A stretch of DNA of 64,000 nucleotides from Streptomyces uncialis (GCF_001905345.1 NZ_LFBV01000001.1:1437321-1501320); one strand, 5' to 3'. Positions 38,202-48,564 are shown, counted from the first letter of the stretch. Numbers and translations: made by a program. The notes: a model not told the origin generated them from the sequence alone.

Positions 38202-41200
38202 ATGAGGGATTTTCGAGAAGTCGGTCCCGAGTGGTTACTGATCTGGGGCAAGACGGATCGGCGCGGTGTCAGTGGCCGTCGTGGTGGGGCGAGTTGGAAC
38301 CCGCTGTTCGCGCACATGCTCGATGTCGGTGCCATCACAGGTGAGCTGTGGGACAACTATCTCGCGCGGCCGGTACGCGACCGGCTGGCCGAGGCCTTGG
38401 GGGCCGGGGAGGAGCCGGTGGCCCGGCGGAACGCGATGTTCTACGCCGCCCTGCACGACCTGGGCAAGGCGTCCGCCTGCTTCCTCGTCCGGTTCGGTAC
38501 GAGCAGGTGGGATCGCGGGCAACTGCGACAGGAGGGAAGGGCCTGGCGTGCGACGGCGCGCCGGGCGGGGCTGCCGCTTCCGCCGGAGTCGGGGATGGCC
38601 CCCCGGGCTGGACATCAGCACATCACCGCCCATCATCTGCCGCGTCTGCTCGGCTGCCGGTGCGGGCACTGCGGAGGTGCGGGACGGCCCACGTTTCCCG
38701 GGCTCCACACCATGGCGTTGCTGCTGGGCGGCCATCACGGCCATATCCCCCACCTCGACACCGTCCACCGGGCGGCCCGCGCGGCCCGGGCTGACGACTG
38801 GGAGCCTTACTACCGGCACATGATCGATACCCTCGCGCGCCTGTTCGGTGTCGATCTGGAGCACTTGCCGCAGCGAACCTGCCTCGAACGTCCGGCGAAT
38901 CTACCCCTGTTCGCCGGTCTGGTCGTCATGGCCGACTGGATCGCCTCCGACGAGACGCTTTTCCATTACCGGCTTCCCGTCCAGCCCGTCGAGCGGTGGT
39001 GGAACGCGTCGCGGAAGGAGGCGGACGCCGCTGTGCGGAAGCTGCGGCTGCACTCCTGGGACCCCGGGCCCGCGCAGTGGGCAGGGCTTTTCCCCGATAC
39101 CCCTCGACCGCGTCCTTTCCAGGCGACCGCCATGAAGGCCGCGCCCGCCGACGGTCCCGCACTGGTCATCGTGGAAGGCGCCACCGGGTCGGGAAAGACC
39201 AGCCTTGCCCTCTGGTACGCCCACCATCTCGCCCGCGTCAACGGCTATCACGGGTTGTACGTCGCGATGCCCACCCGCTCAGCGACCGATCAGGCCGCTG
39301 CCGAGTACGTCTCCTTTCTCACCCACGCCTTCGGAACTCCTACGGACGCCAACCTGGCGATCGTCCACGGCACGGCGGAAGCGTCCTCGGCCGTTCACCA
39401 ATTGCTCGATGCCGGAGAAGGGAGGCGCGGGGGCGGACACGAACACGTGGCCGACACACTGCCGTTCATCGAAGACACCCTGTCCTGCGCGCAGGATTCG
39501 GAGACGTGCGGACGGCCGGTCCTCGACCCGTGGTACCTCCGCAGATGCCGCGGCTTGCTCTCCCCGTTCGGCATCGGGACCGTGGACCAGATCACCTTGG
39601 CCGCCCAGGCGTCGGAGCATTGGTTCCTGCGGCTCTTCGGCCTGGCCAACAAGACGGTGATCATCGACGAGGCCCACGCGTACGAACTGTTCCAGGAGCG
39701 GCTGCTGGAGGCGGCGATCTCCTGGCTCGCCGACGCCGGAGCCTCGGTGGTGGTGCTCTCCGCCACGCTGCCCACCGTCACCCGGCAGGCTCTTGTCGAC
39801 GCTTGGTGCCGCGGCCACCGCACCCAGCCACGTGCACTCCGGACAAACGGGCCCGTCACCCTGGTCGACGAGGACGGGCGGGTCACCTGCGTGCGACCGG
39901 ACGAGGAGCCCGCAGCGCACCACACTTGTGTGGAACTCGCCCCCGACCCAGGCCCAGCCGAACTTGCCGACCTCATTCTCCGCGAGGCCGCAGGCGGAGG
40001 GATCATCACGGTGATCCGCAACCGGGTCGACTCCGCCCACGACCTCTGGACCGAGGCTCTCGCGCTGGCCGGGAAGCACGGCTGGCGGCGCGAGGAGATC
40101 GTTCTCCTGCACGGGCAGATGCTGCCCCGTATCCGCCTCGTCCGGGAGGTATCGCTGCGGGAAACGCTGGGGCCGGGCAAGGACCGCAGCGAGCGCAACC
40201 CCGCCCGACCAAAGCGCCTTCTCGTCATCGCCACTCAGTTGCTGGAACAGTCCCTGGACCTGGACTTCGACCGCCTCTACACCGACCTGGCCCCGGTCGA
40301 TCTGCTCATCCAGCGCCGAGGGCGTCTTCACCGTCACGCACCCAACCAGGAAGGTCGCCCGGCCTCAATGCGCGATGCGCGGATGACCGTCCTCCATCTG
40401 CCCGGCCCGGACGGTCTCCCCCTTGTGCGGGTCCCCGTCGATGGCGCCCTGGGCACCCCGGCGGCTCCGGGCAACAAGGACGCCCACGTGTATGCGCCCT
40501 ACGCGCTGGCGATGTCCTGGTACCTCCTCCACGGCCTCGTCACCGCCCCGTCGTCATGCCCACTCCACGCGGACGAACCGAACCCGGAACGGAGGCACGG
40601 AACCGCCTGCTTCGACGCCATGCGTGATGGTGCCTCTCTGATCGAGCGTGCTTACAACCCGGCGCCCTTTCCGGTGACGCCCATCGGCTCCTTGCTCCGC
40701 GCGACCCACGAGCGGTGGACGGACGATCTCGGCGATCAGGACAACACCGCCTACGTCCGCGCCCTGCACCCCTACGGCCTCGACGGAGAGCCGACCGGTG
40801 TCGAGGCCCTCAAGAGCGGCGAAGCACACGGCCGGGGCAGCGACGGCACCCGAGAACTGGCGGCGCGGTCGCGCATGGGGGAACCCACCACGAGCGTGAT
40901 CGTCCTCTTTCGCCGCTATGCCGACGACGGGAGCCCGTCCCACAGCTATGACATCGATGGCAACATCCCCGCCGACCTCGATGACCACAGCGCGCAAGGC
41001 GATCAGGAAAGCATCGAGGCTCACAGGGCCCAGCAGCGCAACCTGCTTCTCAATACTTTCGGCCTTCCGGCCAGTTGGTTCAGACAAATCCCGCCGGTCT
41101 CCGAATGGCCCCCGTTCTCCGAGGGCCGGGCACTGCGGAACAGGCATGTGATCGTCTTCGATGACGGGGGTAGATGCGTCGGCGGGCCGAAACAGGGGCC

Positions 41201-41249
41201 CATCGCCTACAACTCCGCGCGAGGCCTGCACGTTGTTCGCAAGACCTGA
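38202..41249 (+). CDS. cas3: Cas3, nuclease-helicase of type I-E
   Basis: A 1015-aa protein with the standard order: HD nuclease with HDLGK (about 84) and later GGHHGH; SF2 helicase with Walker A GATGSGKT (about 326-333), DEAH (about 488) and LSATLP (about 520); second RecA domain with QLLEQSLDLDFD and QRRGRLHRH; and a C-terminal domain. All catalytic motifs are present, so interference should be possible if crRNAs are supplied. It is divergent from the Cascade operon. Alternative starts (GTG 38193) would change only three residues. Confidence 0.93.
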   Translation: MRDFREVGPEWLLIWGKTDRRGVSGRRGGASWNPLFAHMLDVGAITGELWDNYLARPVRDRLAEALGAGEEPVARRNAMFYAALHDLGKASACFLVRFGTSRWDRGQLRQEGRAWRATARRAGLPLPPESGMAPRAGHQHITAHHLPRLLGCRCGHCGGAGRPTFPGLHTMALLLGGHHGHIPHLDTVHRAARAARADDWEPYYRHMIDTLARLFGVDLEHLPQRTCLERPANLPLFAGLVVMADWIASDETLFHYRLPVQPVERWWNASRKEADAAVRKLRLHSWDPGPAQWAGLFPDTPRPRPFQATAMKAAPADGPALVIVEGATGSGKTSLALWYAHHLARVNGYHGLYVAMPTRSATDQAAAEYVSFLTHAFGTPTDANLAIVHGTAEASSAVHQLLDAGEGRRGGGHEHVADTLPFIEDTLSCAQDSETCGRPVLDPWYLRRCRGLLSPFGIGTVDQITLAAQASEHWFLRLFGLANKTVIIDEAHAYELFQERLLEAAISWLADAGASVVVLSATLPTVTRQALVDAWCRGHRTQPRALRTNGPVTLVDEDGRVTCVRPDEEPAAHHTCVELAPDPGPAELADLILREAAGGGIITVIRNRVDSAHDLWTEALALAGKHGWRREEIVLLHGQMLPRIRLVREVSLRETLGPGKDRSERNPARPKRLLVIATQLLEQSLDLDFDRLYTDLAPVDLLIQRRGRLHRHAPNQEGRPASMRDARMTVLHLPGPDGLPLVRVPVDGALGTPAAPGNKDAHVYAPYALAMSWYLLHGLVTAPSSCPLHADEPNPERRHGTACFDAMRDGASLIERAYNPAPFPVTPIGSLLRATHERWTDDLGDQDNTAYVRALHPYGLDGEPTGVEALKSGEAHGRGSDGTRELAARSRMGEPTTSVIVLFRRYADDGSPSHSYDIDGNIPADLDDHSAQGDQESIEAHRAQQRNLLLNTFGLPASWFRQIPPVSEWPPFSEGRALRNRHVIVFDDGGRCVGGPKQGPIAYNSARGLHVVRKT

Positions 41250-41772
41250 GCGGTACGCTGCCCTTCCCTGCTCCCTCCCACCGCAGGGATGGGCTGGACA
41301 TACCGAGATTTCCGGCTCCCTTCTCCCCGTGTCAGCGGGGCCCTTGGTGCGACCGAAGTAGGGTACGGCCACGCGGATCACCTCCCATGCCTGACCGGGT
41401 TCCAGCTGTTTCCACTGAGGAGGGCGGAGTCGTTGAAGACGCGCCTCACGGAATGGCCAGGCCCGAGCGTCCTCTCGGTACCTCTTCGTCGGGCGGCCGT
41501 GGACGAGCAATAGGCGGTGGAGGGCTCTATCCATGACGCCGTCGACACCGCGTCTCCCAAGCCGATCCTGAAGAAGATCGGCTCCGCGTCGATCGTGGGC
41601 GATCTCTCGGGCTTGCTGATGCTGTGGCGGGCCAGCGTCCACCGCTGCCGGGTCGGCTCGTGGCGGCCGAACTCCCACACTTCGGGCAGACGGGCGGCGG
41701 ACGCCGACTCCGGGGGCGGTAGCCGCCCGCCACGTGATGGCTCACAAGTGCAATTAGGCCAAGCGAGGCCGT
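41250..41772. other. gene-free stretch downstream of cas3; no CRISPR array
   Basis: The usual place for cas1, cas2 and an array holds no supported gene and no repeat-spacer pattern. One short palindrome (CCCCG-TGTCAG-CGGGG, 41325-41340) recalls the core of a type I-E repeat but is single and may simply end cas3 transcription. Confidence 0.6.
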
Positions 41773-41933
41773 ATGAACCGGTTGGCTGGTGTGACCTCGC
41801 CTTATCTGCTTCAGCACGCAGAAAATCCGGTCGCCTGGTGGCCTTGGTTGCCCGACGCCTTCGAGGAGGCGCGGCGGCGGCGCAATGTGCTTGTGCTGCT
41901 CAGCGTCGGCTACTCCGCGTGCCACTGGTGACA
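41773..41933 (+). pseudogene. 5' fragment 3 of a DUF255 thioredoxin-domain gene
   Basis: ATG 41773 opens a clean frame of 52 codons ([20 protein letters not shown] ... VGYSACHW) colinear with the intact gene at 51293, with one extra Arg codon. Similarity ends at TGCCACTGGTG (41920-41930), and the next base creates TGA. The break is within about 10 nt of that of fragment 2. Codon differences from the resident gene indicate a foreign copy. Confidence 0.87.
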
Positions 41934-42057
41934 ATGCATGTCACTAATGCACAAGTCCGCGGACATCTCGAATTTTGGTCCCGTGCCTCGTGAGTGCGAG
42001 AGGGGCCCCGGCTGGGCTGCGAACGGCCACCGTCCGCAGCCCGACGCGGGAATCTGG

Positions 42058-42135
42058 TCAGGCGTAGGCGGCGATCCAGCCGATCGTCTCCTCGGAGTGT
42101 GTGCCGTCGGAGGTGACCTTGCCGACGGGGGCACG
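42058..42135 (-). pseudogene. C-terminal fragment of an H-type-lectin-like gene
   Basis: On the minus strand, before a stop at 42058-42060, the frame reads GKVTSDGTHSEETIGWIAAYA. This matches the end of the protein at 28738 (GKVTADGTHTEETVGWIAATV) at 17 of 21 positions. The rest of the gene is missing. It lies directly after DUF255 fragment 3. Confidence 0.8.
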
Positions 42136-42385
42136 CCCTCTTCGACGCGAGAGCCGGCTCGCCGCGCGGCATCCCGGCCCCGGTCGTCTGCGGCTTCGGC
42201 TCACGGCCGCGCATCCAGGTTGTTCGCGGCCTCGACGCCGCCGCCCGTGAGAGGCGCACCTGGTGATGGCCGGAGACCCCCGAGCCCGGTGCCGACGGAG
42301 TGTCGCGGGTTCTGCCGCTGTCGGCTGTGCTGAACGGGGTTTTCCGAGGGGTGGCTTGTCGTGCGTCACCCCGTGGACGCCCGGT

Positions 42386-42417
42386 GGCCCGTACGCGCCG
42401 TCGGGGCCGTACGGGCC
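42386..42417 (-). terminator. hairpin after the propeller gene
   Basis: A perfect 10-nt stem (42386-42395 and 42408-42417) with a 12-nt loop, 16 nt downstream of the minus-strand stop at 42433. Confidence 0.7.
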
Positions 42418-42432
42418 CGGCTGGGCGGGTGG

Positions 42433-43851
42433 CTAGTTGCAGGTGATGTTGAGGCTGGTGGTGGCGGTGCAGGTGCGGGTGGCGGTGTCGTTGGCGGGGT
42501 TGGGGTCGGTGGGTGCGGAGGCGGTGCGGGTGGCGGTGACGGTGTAGGGGCGGCCGAGGCTGAGGGCGGCGACGCGGATGGTGAAGGCACGGGTGGCGCT
42601 GGCGCCGGGGGCGAGGCCGGTGAGGGTGCAGGTGACCTTGCCCGCGGTGGGGGTGCAGTCCGGGCTGGTTGCCGTCACGGAGCCGGGCAGGGTGGCGGTG
42701 ACCGTGGCTTCGTCCAGCGGATCGGGTCCGTTGTTCGTGAGGTTGAGGGTGTAGTCGATGCGGCCGTTGAGGAGGCCGGGGACCGGGGTCGCGGTGAGTG
42801 CGACGGCCAGGTCCGCGACCGGGGGCGGCAGAGCGCCGACCGCGATCGACGAGGGTGAGCGTCCGACGGCAACGGTGTCCGTGACGGCGTCGGTCGCGGT
42901 GTCGATCACGGAGACCGTGTTGGGGAAGGAACTGGCGACGTAGGCGCGGGCGCCGTCCGGGGACAGGGCCACGCCCCGAGGGCCATCACCTACGGTGACT
43001 GTGCCGGTGGCCGTGTTGGCGGCGGTGTCGATCACCGACACCGTCTTGCCGAGGGTGTTGCCGGCGTAGGCGTGGGTCCCGTCGGGGGAAACGGCCACGG
43101 CCCGGGGCCCCTCCCCGACGGCGACCGTGCCGGTGACGGTGTTGGACGCGGTGTCGACTACGGAGACCGAATTGGAGAAGGAGTTGGCGGTGTAGACGCG
43201 GGCCCCGTCCCGGGACACCGCCACCGACGCCGGACCGTTTCCGACCCTGACGGTGTCCGTGAGCGTGTTGGTCGCGGTGTCGATCACGGAGACCGAGTTC
43301 GCGCCGAAGTTGGCGGTGTAGGCGCGGGCCCCGTCCGGGGACAGCGCCACCGACTGCGGACTCCTCGCGACCCGGACCGTCGCGGTCACCGTATTCGTCG
43401 CCGTGTCGATCACCGACACCGTATTTGCCTGGAAGTCGGCGGTGTAGGCGCGGTCACCGTCGGGGGACACCGCCACCGAGAACGGCCCGTCCCCGACCGG
43501 AACTGTGGCGGTGACCGTGTTCGAGGCCGTGTCGATCACGGAGACCGAGTCGGAGTAGTCGTTGGCGGCGTAGACCCGTGTCCCGTCCGGGGACAGCGCG
43601 ACCGACCGGGGCGCGTCCCCGACCGGAACCGTGTCGGTGACGGTGTGGGTGGCGGTGTCGATCACGGAGACCGAATCGCCGGCGGTGTTGGCGACGTAGG
43701 CGTGGACCGGCCCCGCGGCCGCCCGCCCCGGAGCGGAAGCCGGTGCTGGAGCGGCGGACGCCGACAGGGGAATCAGGCATCCCGCGGCCACCGTCAGCGC
43801 GACGGCGAACCGGGACATTTCGCGGACAGGGAAAGTGGAACGTAACAGCAA
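42433..43851 (-). CDS. secreted YVTN beta-propeller protein with a DUF11 tail, copy A
   Basis: A 472-aa exported protein. A signal peptide (VALTVAAGCLIPLSASAAPA) is followed by about seven 42-residue YVTN repeats, each with SVSVIDTATNTVTxTVxVG and a VALSPDGxRAY strand, then a DUF11/CARDB-like Ig domain (about 355-470) ending in a Cys pair. Such propellers act on the cell surface or in adhesion. The likely start is TTG 43851, with GAGGAGAG just upstream; codon 3 is then TTA (43843-43845), implying bldA control. The internal ATG 43818 has no ribosome site. It is about the same length as copy B at 49084, with similar repeats, in the opposite orientation. Confidence 0.85.
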   Translation of the reverse strand: MLLRSTFPVREMSRFAVALTVAAGCLIPLSASAAPAPASAPGRAAAGPVHAYVANTAGDSVSVIDTATHTVTDTVPVGDAPRSVALSPDGTRVYAANDYSDSVSVIDTASNTVTATVPVGDGPFSVAVSPDGDRAYTADFQANTVSVIDTATNTVTATVRVARSPQSVALSPDGARAYTANFGANSVSVIDTATNTLTDTVRVGNGPASVAVSRDGARVYTANSFSNSVSVVDTASNTVTGTVAVGEGPRAVAVSPDGTHAYAGNTLGKTVSVIDTAANTATGTVTVGDGPRGVALSPDGARAYVASSFPNTVSVIDTATDAVTDTVAVGRSPSSIAVGALPPPVADLAVALTATPVPGLLNGRIDYTLNLTNNGPDPLDEATVTATLPGSVTATSPDCTPTAGKVTCTLTGLAPGASATRAFTIRVAALSLGRPYTVTATRTASAPTDPNPANDTATRTCTATTSLNITCN

Positions 43852-44460
43852 GGATCTCTCCTCGATCGTGCGCCCCCGCGTCCGTCTCCCGAGGACCGGA
43901 CTCCCCGGTGCGGCAGGTGCGGGCCGGCTGGTGACAGCCCGGTCCGGCACAGGGACAGACGGCCGGAGCCGGCACAGAGCTGTCCCTCGCCCCCGGGGAC
44001 CGGGAGACCGGCAAGGAGCGCGGCCTCCTCCGAGGCTCCCCCGACACACCAGCCTCCACAAGGGCGCTGATCTGCCCCCACGCGCCCCTGGCGTGCACCC
44101 GCGCGCACAGCAGGGCTGCCCGCCCCCCCAGCGTGCCGGTCCGGAGTGGGCGGCTCCGGGACCGGCCCCACGCCGACGACCTCGCCCACGAGCGCGGGAC
44201 CGACGCCCCGGCCCCGGCCAGGAGAGCCGGATGGCCACGCACAGTGACGCCGGGTACGGAGGGGGCCTGGCTGGGCAGGGGGCGCTTCGGCGGCGCTGCC
44301 GGGCAGCCGCAGCGAAGACGGCCGGACGGGGCGGCCACCGCAGCCGCGACTCTCCGGCCGGTAGCCGCGGGGCGCGGATCAGCTGATCCGCACATGCCCG
44401 GGGCGCGGTGCCGGGGGATCATCGTTGTGGGGCGGTCAGCGGGTCGGGAAGGGCGAGCCG
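43852..44460. other. 609-nt divergent intergenic region
   Basis: It separates the propeller gene (minus) from the phosphatase gene (plus) and should hold both promoters. Frames here have poor codon use; no gene or clear operator is supported. Confidence 0.5.
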
Positions 44461-46551
44461 ATGTTCGAGTTCGAGAGCTTCGAGGAGGCTGACGTCGCCG
44501 CCGCGCTCCTGACCGGCCCCCGGTACCGGCTGGTGCAGCGCAACCGGGCCTTTCGGGAACTGTTCGGTCTCTGGCGTAACGGTCAGGAGGCCGGTGTCGC
44601 CCTGGCCGGCGCCGGGCTGCGCCCCGTGCTGCGGGCACTGCACCGGGCCGGGACCGACCGCTCCCCGGCGCTGCTCGACGCGGCCGGGGTCACGGCCCAC
44701 GGGCCTCCAGGGCATCGTTTCTGGGCGGTGAGCTGCCTGCCGGTGACCTCCCGGCACGGGGCATCCGTGCTGCTGCTCGCGCTCAAGGTGCCGCAAGAGC
44801 CGGGCAGCACCGCCGTGGTCGCGGCGGCCTCGGCGGATCACGACGCGGACCTGGCCCGGTACGAGGCCCTGCACTCCGCCGTGCCGCAGGTGGTCTGGCG
44901 GATGACCCCGCAGGGCGAGGTCTCGGCCCTGGTGGGAAGCCTCGGGGACACCGGGGGCGGCCTGTGGCACCCCCGCCGGCCCGGTCCCGCCTGGATGGAC
45001 GCCGTCCACCCCAAGGACCGCGACTGGTTCGCCGGGCAGTGGGCCGCCACGGCCCGGGGCGACGCACTCCTCGACGCCGTGGCGCGGATCCGCCAAGCCG
45101 GGGACCCCGTCCGCTACCGGCACATCAGGATCATCGCCGTGCCCGTCCTGCGCCACGGCGAGCTCCGCGAGTGGATCGGCACCGTGGCGGACGCCGAGGA
45201 CCAGTGGCGCCAGCAGACCCGGGACCGTCTCCTCAAGCGCGCGTCGGCGGCCGCCTCCGCCCATGACCTGCGCGAAGCGTTCGCCACCACCGCCCATGCC
45301 GTGGTCCCCGATCTCGTCGACGCCTTCGTCGTCTTCCAACTGAGGTACCCCGAACACGCCCGGCCCGGAACCGAAGCCCTCCACGCCACCAGGGCGCGCA
45401 GGGCGCTCGCCCCCGGCGTACCGCCCCTCCCGCCGCTCGCCGACGACTTCACGCTCGGCCCGCTGGCAAAGACCGTGGTCGACAGCCGGCAGACGAAGCT
45501 GGTGACCTTCCCACCCGGCGAACCGCCCAGAGCCCTGGTGTCAGGCCCGTCCGCCGACTGGATGGCCCAGGCTCGCGCCACCAGCCTGGCCATCGTGCCC
45601 GTCGTCCTCGACGAACAGACCGTGGCGCTGGCCGCGGCCGCCACCTGCCTCGGCAACCCGCCGCCCGACGAAGCCGAACTCGGCCTGCTCGAAGAAGTCC
45701 TCCACAGCGTCCGCGACCCGTTGCGCCGCACCCTGGAACTCCAGAGCGTCCGCCACACCGCCCTGGTCCTCCAGCGGTCCTTCCTCACCACCCCGCCCCC
45801 CGTCGACGGCGCGGAACTGGCCGCCGTCTACCAGCCCGCCAGCACGACGGCGGAGATCGGCGGCGACTGGTACGACGCGATCGTCCTCCCGGACGGCGCC
45901 ATCGCCCTCTCCATCGGCGACGTCGCCGGACACGACCTCGACGCGGCGACCCAGATGACCAAGGCCAGCAGCATGCTCAGAGCACTGGCCTACGCAGACG
46001 GCCCGGCCGGCCCCGCACACACACTCAGCCGCCTCGACCACGTACTGCAAGGCGTCAGCACCGCCCCCCTCATCACCGCCCTGCACCTCGTGCTCCGCCC
46101 CACCGCGAACCACGCCTGGAGCGTCACCCTGTCCAACGCGGGACACCCCCCACCACTCCTGATCCCGGCCCACGGCCCGCCGAACTACCTGCACGGCTCG
46201 CCCGCACCGGATCCGCCCCTGTGCGTCGCACCGGACGTGAAGCGCCGGCACTCGACCCACGAACTCACCGACGGCGACACCCTGCTGCTCTACACCGACG
46301 GACTGGTCGAAGTGGCAGGCGCCGACATCTCCGACGGCCTGCGGCACCTCGCCGACCAGGCCACCCTCGCTTGCGACCCCGACCTACCCCTCACCGAACT
46401 CGTCAACACGCTGCTCCCCCCGCCCCACGACCGAGCCGACGACATCGCCGTCCTCGCGTTCCGCGCCGACAGCCGATCCCCACCACCGCAGGACCGGAAC
46501 CCCACGAAGAGCCCACCCCACGCTGAAAGCGGCGCCGGACCGGCACGGTAG
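44461..46551 (+). CDS. PAS/GAF-domain PP2C (SpoIIE-type) serine phosphatase
   Basis: A 696-aa cytoplasmic sensor phosphatase. Residues about 10-125 and 140-260 are PAS-like (RNRAFRELFGLW, PQVVWRMTPQGEV, DAVHPKDRDWFAGQW), about 270-430 form a GAF domain, and about 445-670 the SpoIIE phosphatase (AEIGGDWYDAIVLPDG, LSIGDVAGHDLDAATQM, SNAGHPPPLL, LLLYTDGLVE, DDIAVLAF). All metal-binding Asp residues are present. Such proteins dephosphorylate anti-anti-sigma factors in partner-switching pathways of Streptomyces. The ATG follows GGAAGGG. It lies between the two inverted propeller genes, and no anti-sigma partner is adjacent. Confidence 0.92.
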   Translation: MFEFESFEEADVAAALLTGPRYRLVQRNRAFRELFGLWRNGQEAGVALAGAGLRPVLRALHRAGTDRSPALLDAAGVTAHGPPGHRFWAVSCLPVTSRHGASVLLLALKVPQEPGSTAVVAAASADHDADLARYEALHSAVPQVVWRMTPQGEVSALVGSLGDTGGGLWHPRRPGPAWMDAVHPKDRDWFAGQWAATARGDALLDAVARIRQAGDPVRYRHIRIIAVPVLRHGELREWIGTVADAEDQWRQQTRDRLLKRASAAASAHDLREAFATTAHAVVPDLVDAFVVFQLRYPEHARPGTEALHATRARRALAPGVPPLPPLADDFTLGPLAKTVVDSRQTKLVTFPPGEPPRALVSGPSADWMAQARATSLAIVPVVLDEQTVALAAAATCLGNPPPDEAELGLLEEVLHSVRDPLRRTLELQSVRHTALVLQRSFLTTPPPVDGAELAAVYQPASTTAEIGGDWYDAIVLPDGAIALSIGDVAGHDLDAATQMTKASSMLRALAYADGPAGPAHTLSRLDHVLQGVSTAPLITALHLVLRPTANHAWSVTLSNAGHPPPLLIPAHGPPNYLHGSPAPDPPLCVAPDVKRRHSTHELTDGDTLLLYTDGLVEVAGADISDGLRHLADQATLACDPDLPLTELVNTLLPPPHDRADDIAVLAFRADSRSPPPQDRNPTKSPPHAESGAGPAR

Positions 46552-47211
46552 CGGTCAGCGGGTCCCGTCCCGGTCGGTGCGGGGCATCTGACGCGGTGCA
46601 CCGGGTGCGACAGCGGGGTCACGGCGTCGCTGTGGTTCGGCGGCGAGGCCGGTCAGGGCGTTGTGGATGCCAGCGACGTTCCTGCGGTGGCACACCGTCG
46701 GCAGGGCCTTCGCCCAAGGGTGGGAGTTCCGCTTGGGGTCGCGGACCAGGGCGTGGGCGCCCTCGTGGAGGGGCCTGGACGGTGAGGGAGCGCGGGCGTG
46801 CGGTTGGTTGGCGACCGTCCAGGGTGTCCCCTGGGACCGGAGGACGCCGGTCCCAGGGGAAGGCTGCGGGGGCCGTGCGGGCCCTCGAAGGGCGAGTGCG
46901 GCACGGGCGCCGGCGCCTGTCGTATCCACCCGGCGACGTCGGCGGCGCAGCGGCACCCCGGGCCTGCCGAACTCCGCACGACACCGACGACCACTCAGCC
47001 CGGTGTCGCGCGGCCCCGGGATCGGTGCCCTCGCGTGAAGAGGGCCGGAAACTCCAGGAGAGTTTCCGGCCCTTGGGGAGCCCCTATGGCTATGTCGATC
47101 CCGCCCAGAACACAGGTGCCGCGAGATGGATAGGCGACCTGGGTGATCACCCTTCAATGCGGCCACTGCTCGAAGGGAACTGTCCGGAATGCAATTATTT
47201 GGACCGTCCTC
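46552..47211. other. gene-poor stretch with two strong hairpins
   Basis: No gene is supported. Two perfect 14-bp stems stand out: 46827-46840 with 46847-46860 (6-nt loop), and 47041-47054 with 47060-47073 (5-nt loop). The second lies downstream of the minus-strand gene at 47212 and is probably its terminator; the first may end transcription of the phosphatase gene. Confidence 0.7.
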
Positions 47212-47502
47212 CTAGTTGAGCACCAAGATGTTGGTGCCGATCGGGAGGGCGTTCGCATGGTCGACGCGAATCTTGATTCGGACGCCACCGTCGAACGGGG
47301 TCACCTGCTCCACGATGAAGCCCCCCGAGGCGCCCGTGTGCGGCTTCCCCGCCGCGACTTCGAATGCCGATACGAAAACACGTGACGTGGCCCGAATCTG
47401 GTCACTGCTGTAACTCAGGAAGGTCGTTCCCCGGGCGCTCGGCCAGTCGAGCTTCTGCACACTGTGAAGGCCAGGCAGGACCGGAGGGGGACTTGTACTC
47501 AT
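47212..47502 (-). CDS. small lectin-like beta-sandwich protein
   Basis: A 96-aa protein with ATG 47502 and a clear AAGGAG site. The strand pattern (TTFLSYSSDQIRATSRVFVS, GGVRIKIRVDHANA, GTNILVLN) resembles the H-type-lectin-like protein at 28738, although residue identity is low. No signal peptide or Cys is present. Its role is unknown; the recurrence of such small proteins in this accessory region suggests a shared origin. Confidence 0.6.
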   Translation of the reverse strand: MSTSPPPVLPGLHSVQKLDWPSARGTTFLSYSSDQIRATSRVFVSAFEVAAGKPHTGASGGFIVEQVTPFDGGVRIKIRVDHANALPIGTNILVLN

Positions 47503-48564
47503 CGCTGCTCCTTATCCAGGACCGTGAAACGGCCTTTATTTCTCTGACCACCGGAACGTCCCCCCCCCCCGAGTCCGCCACGTGCTCACGGGGAGCACAT
47601 CTGACCCAAAGGCACATCTCCTGTCTCTCCACGCAGTCTTGATCGGGGTCACCTCGATGTGCATAAGCGGTGGATGCGTTCCCGTAACGGAACACAGAAA
47701 CCCCGATAGAACATTAATTCGCCTTCATTCGACTCCCGGAGGCATTCGATTTCCGGAGGTGCCGCCTTGCCCATACGTCTCCGCTGTCCCAGGGAGCCCC
47801 GAGTTGGTTCCCGTGGTGTCCGCTGTGGGGGCGGGACCGTGCTGTCGGCCCCTCGGTGGTTTCTGTGCGGGCTGACCGTTCGTGCGCTGAAGTCCGGGTT
47901 CTTGCGGAGGATGCGACGGCGTCCGCTCTCCCGTGGTGGGGAGAGCGGATGCCAGGGACGTGCGGGTGGGGCAGACGTTGGTGATCAGGCCGGTGAGCAC
48001 GGTGCAGTTGGCGACGCCGCTGTCGTCGGCGGGGTCGGGGCCGGCGGGGCTGCTACTGGTGCGGACGGCGCCGGCGGGCAGGGAGCCGAGGGGGATCAGG
48101 TTGAGCTGCGCCGACGGCTCGGTCTCCCGTAGGCCCGACCCCCGGTCCGCTCCGGGGAGTCATCAACTCGTGTGCTCATCCGGCAGAGCGTTTGCATCGC
48201 TGGAGCGGTGGACGGGCCTGTGTTCGCACTGCCGTTCTGGGGGCACTCCTGGCCATGGCCTGCGGGTGAGCCGTGGGACGCGATGGCCGGATAAGGTCGC
48301 GATCTCGCGGAGCGGGACACTGCTCCGGGTCGGGTGACAGGGGACGTGGCCTGTGCGTCCGTACCCATGCTTCTCCCGTGTCCCACCGGCCTCATACAGG
48401 GGATCTCATCCGGCCGCGAGCGGCCCCTGCGGGCTCTGTGGCAAGAGGGCGTTCCGCGCCTTCTCCTCCTGGCCTCTTCCGCCCTCTGTTCCTGCCAGGG
48501 GCGCGGCTAGGTTGTTCCGGTGTCCCGGAAGGGGCGCCTCCGGGGCAGACGAGAGGAGCACGGC
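47503..48564. other. gene-poor stretch with a secreted-protein remnant
   Basis: An 11-base C run lies at 47560-47570. On the minus strand between about 48110 and 47920 one frame reads QLNLIPLGSLPAGAVRTSSS and later CTVLTGLITNVCPT, which looks like the two-Cys end of a small exported Streptomyces protein, but no start or signal peptide remains. I see nothing else to support. Confidence 0.4.

Noticed and set aside
40554..41678. 374-aa minus-strand frame overlapping the 3' end of cas3
   Set aside because: Mostly antisense to the Cas3 C-terminal domain; no start site or family resemblance.
46555..47166. 203-aa minus-strand frame with HRRNVAGIHNALTGL
   Set aside because: The C-terminal part vaguely recalls a transposase end, but codon use is poor, two strong hairpins lie within it and no catalytic region is present.
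47560..47570. Run of 11 C bases as a phase-variation tract
   Set aside because: It lies outside any supported gene and is 58 nt or more from the nearest start, so no switching role can be argued.
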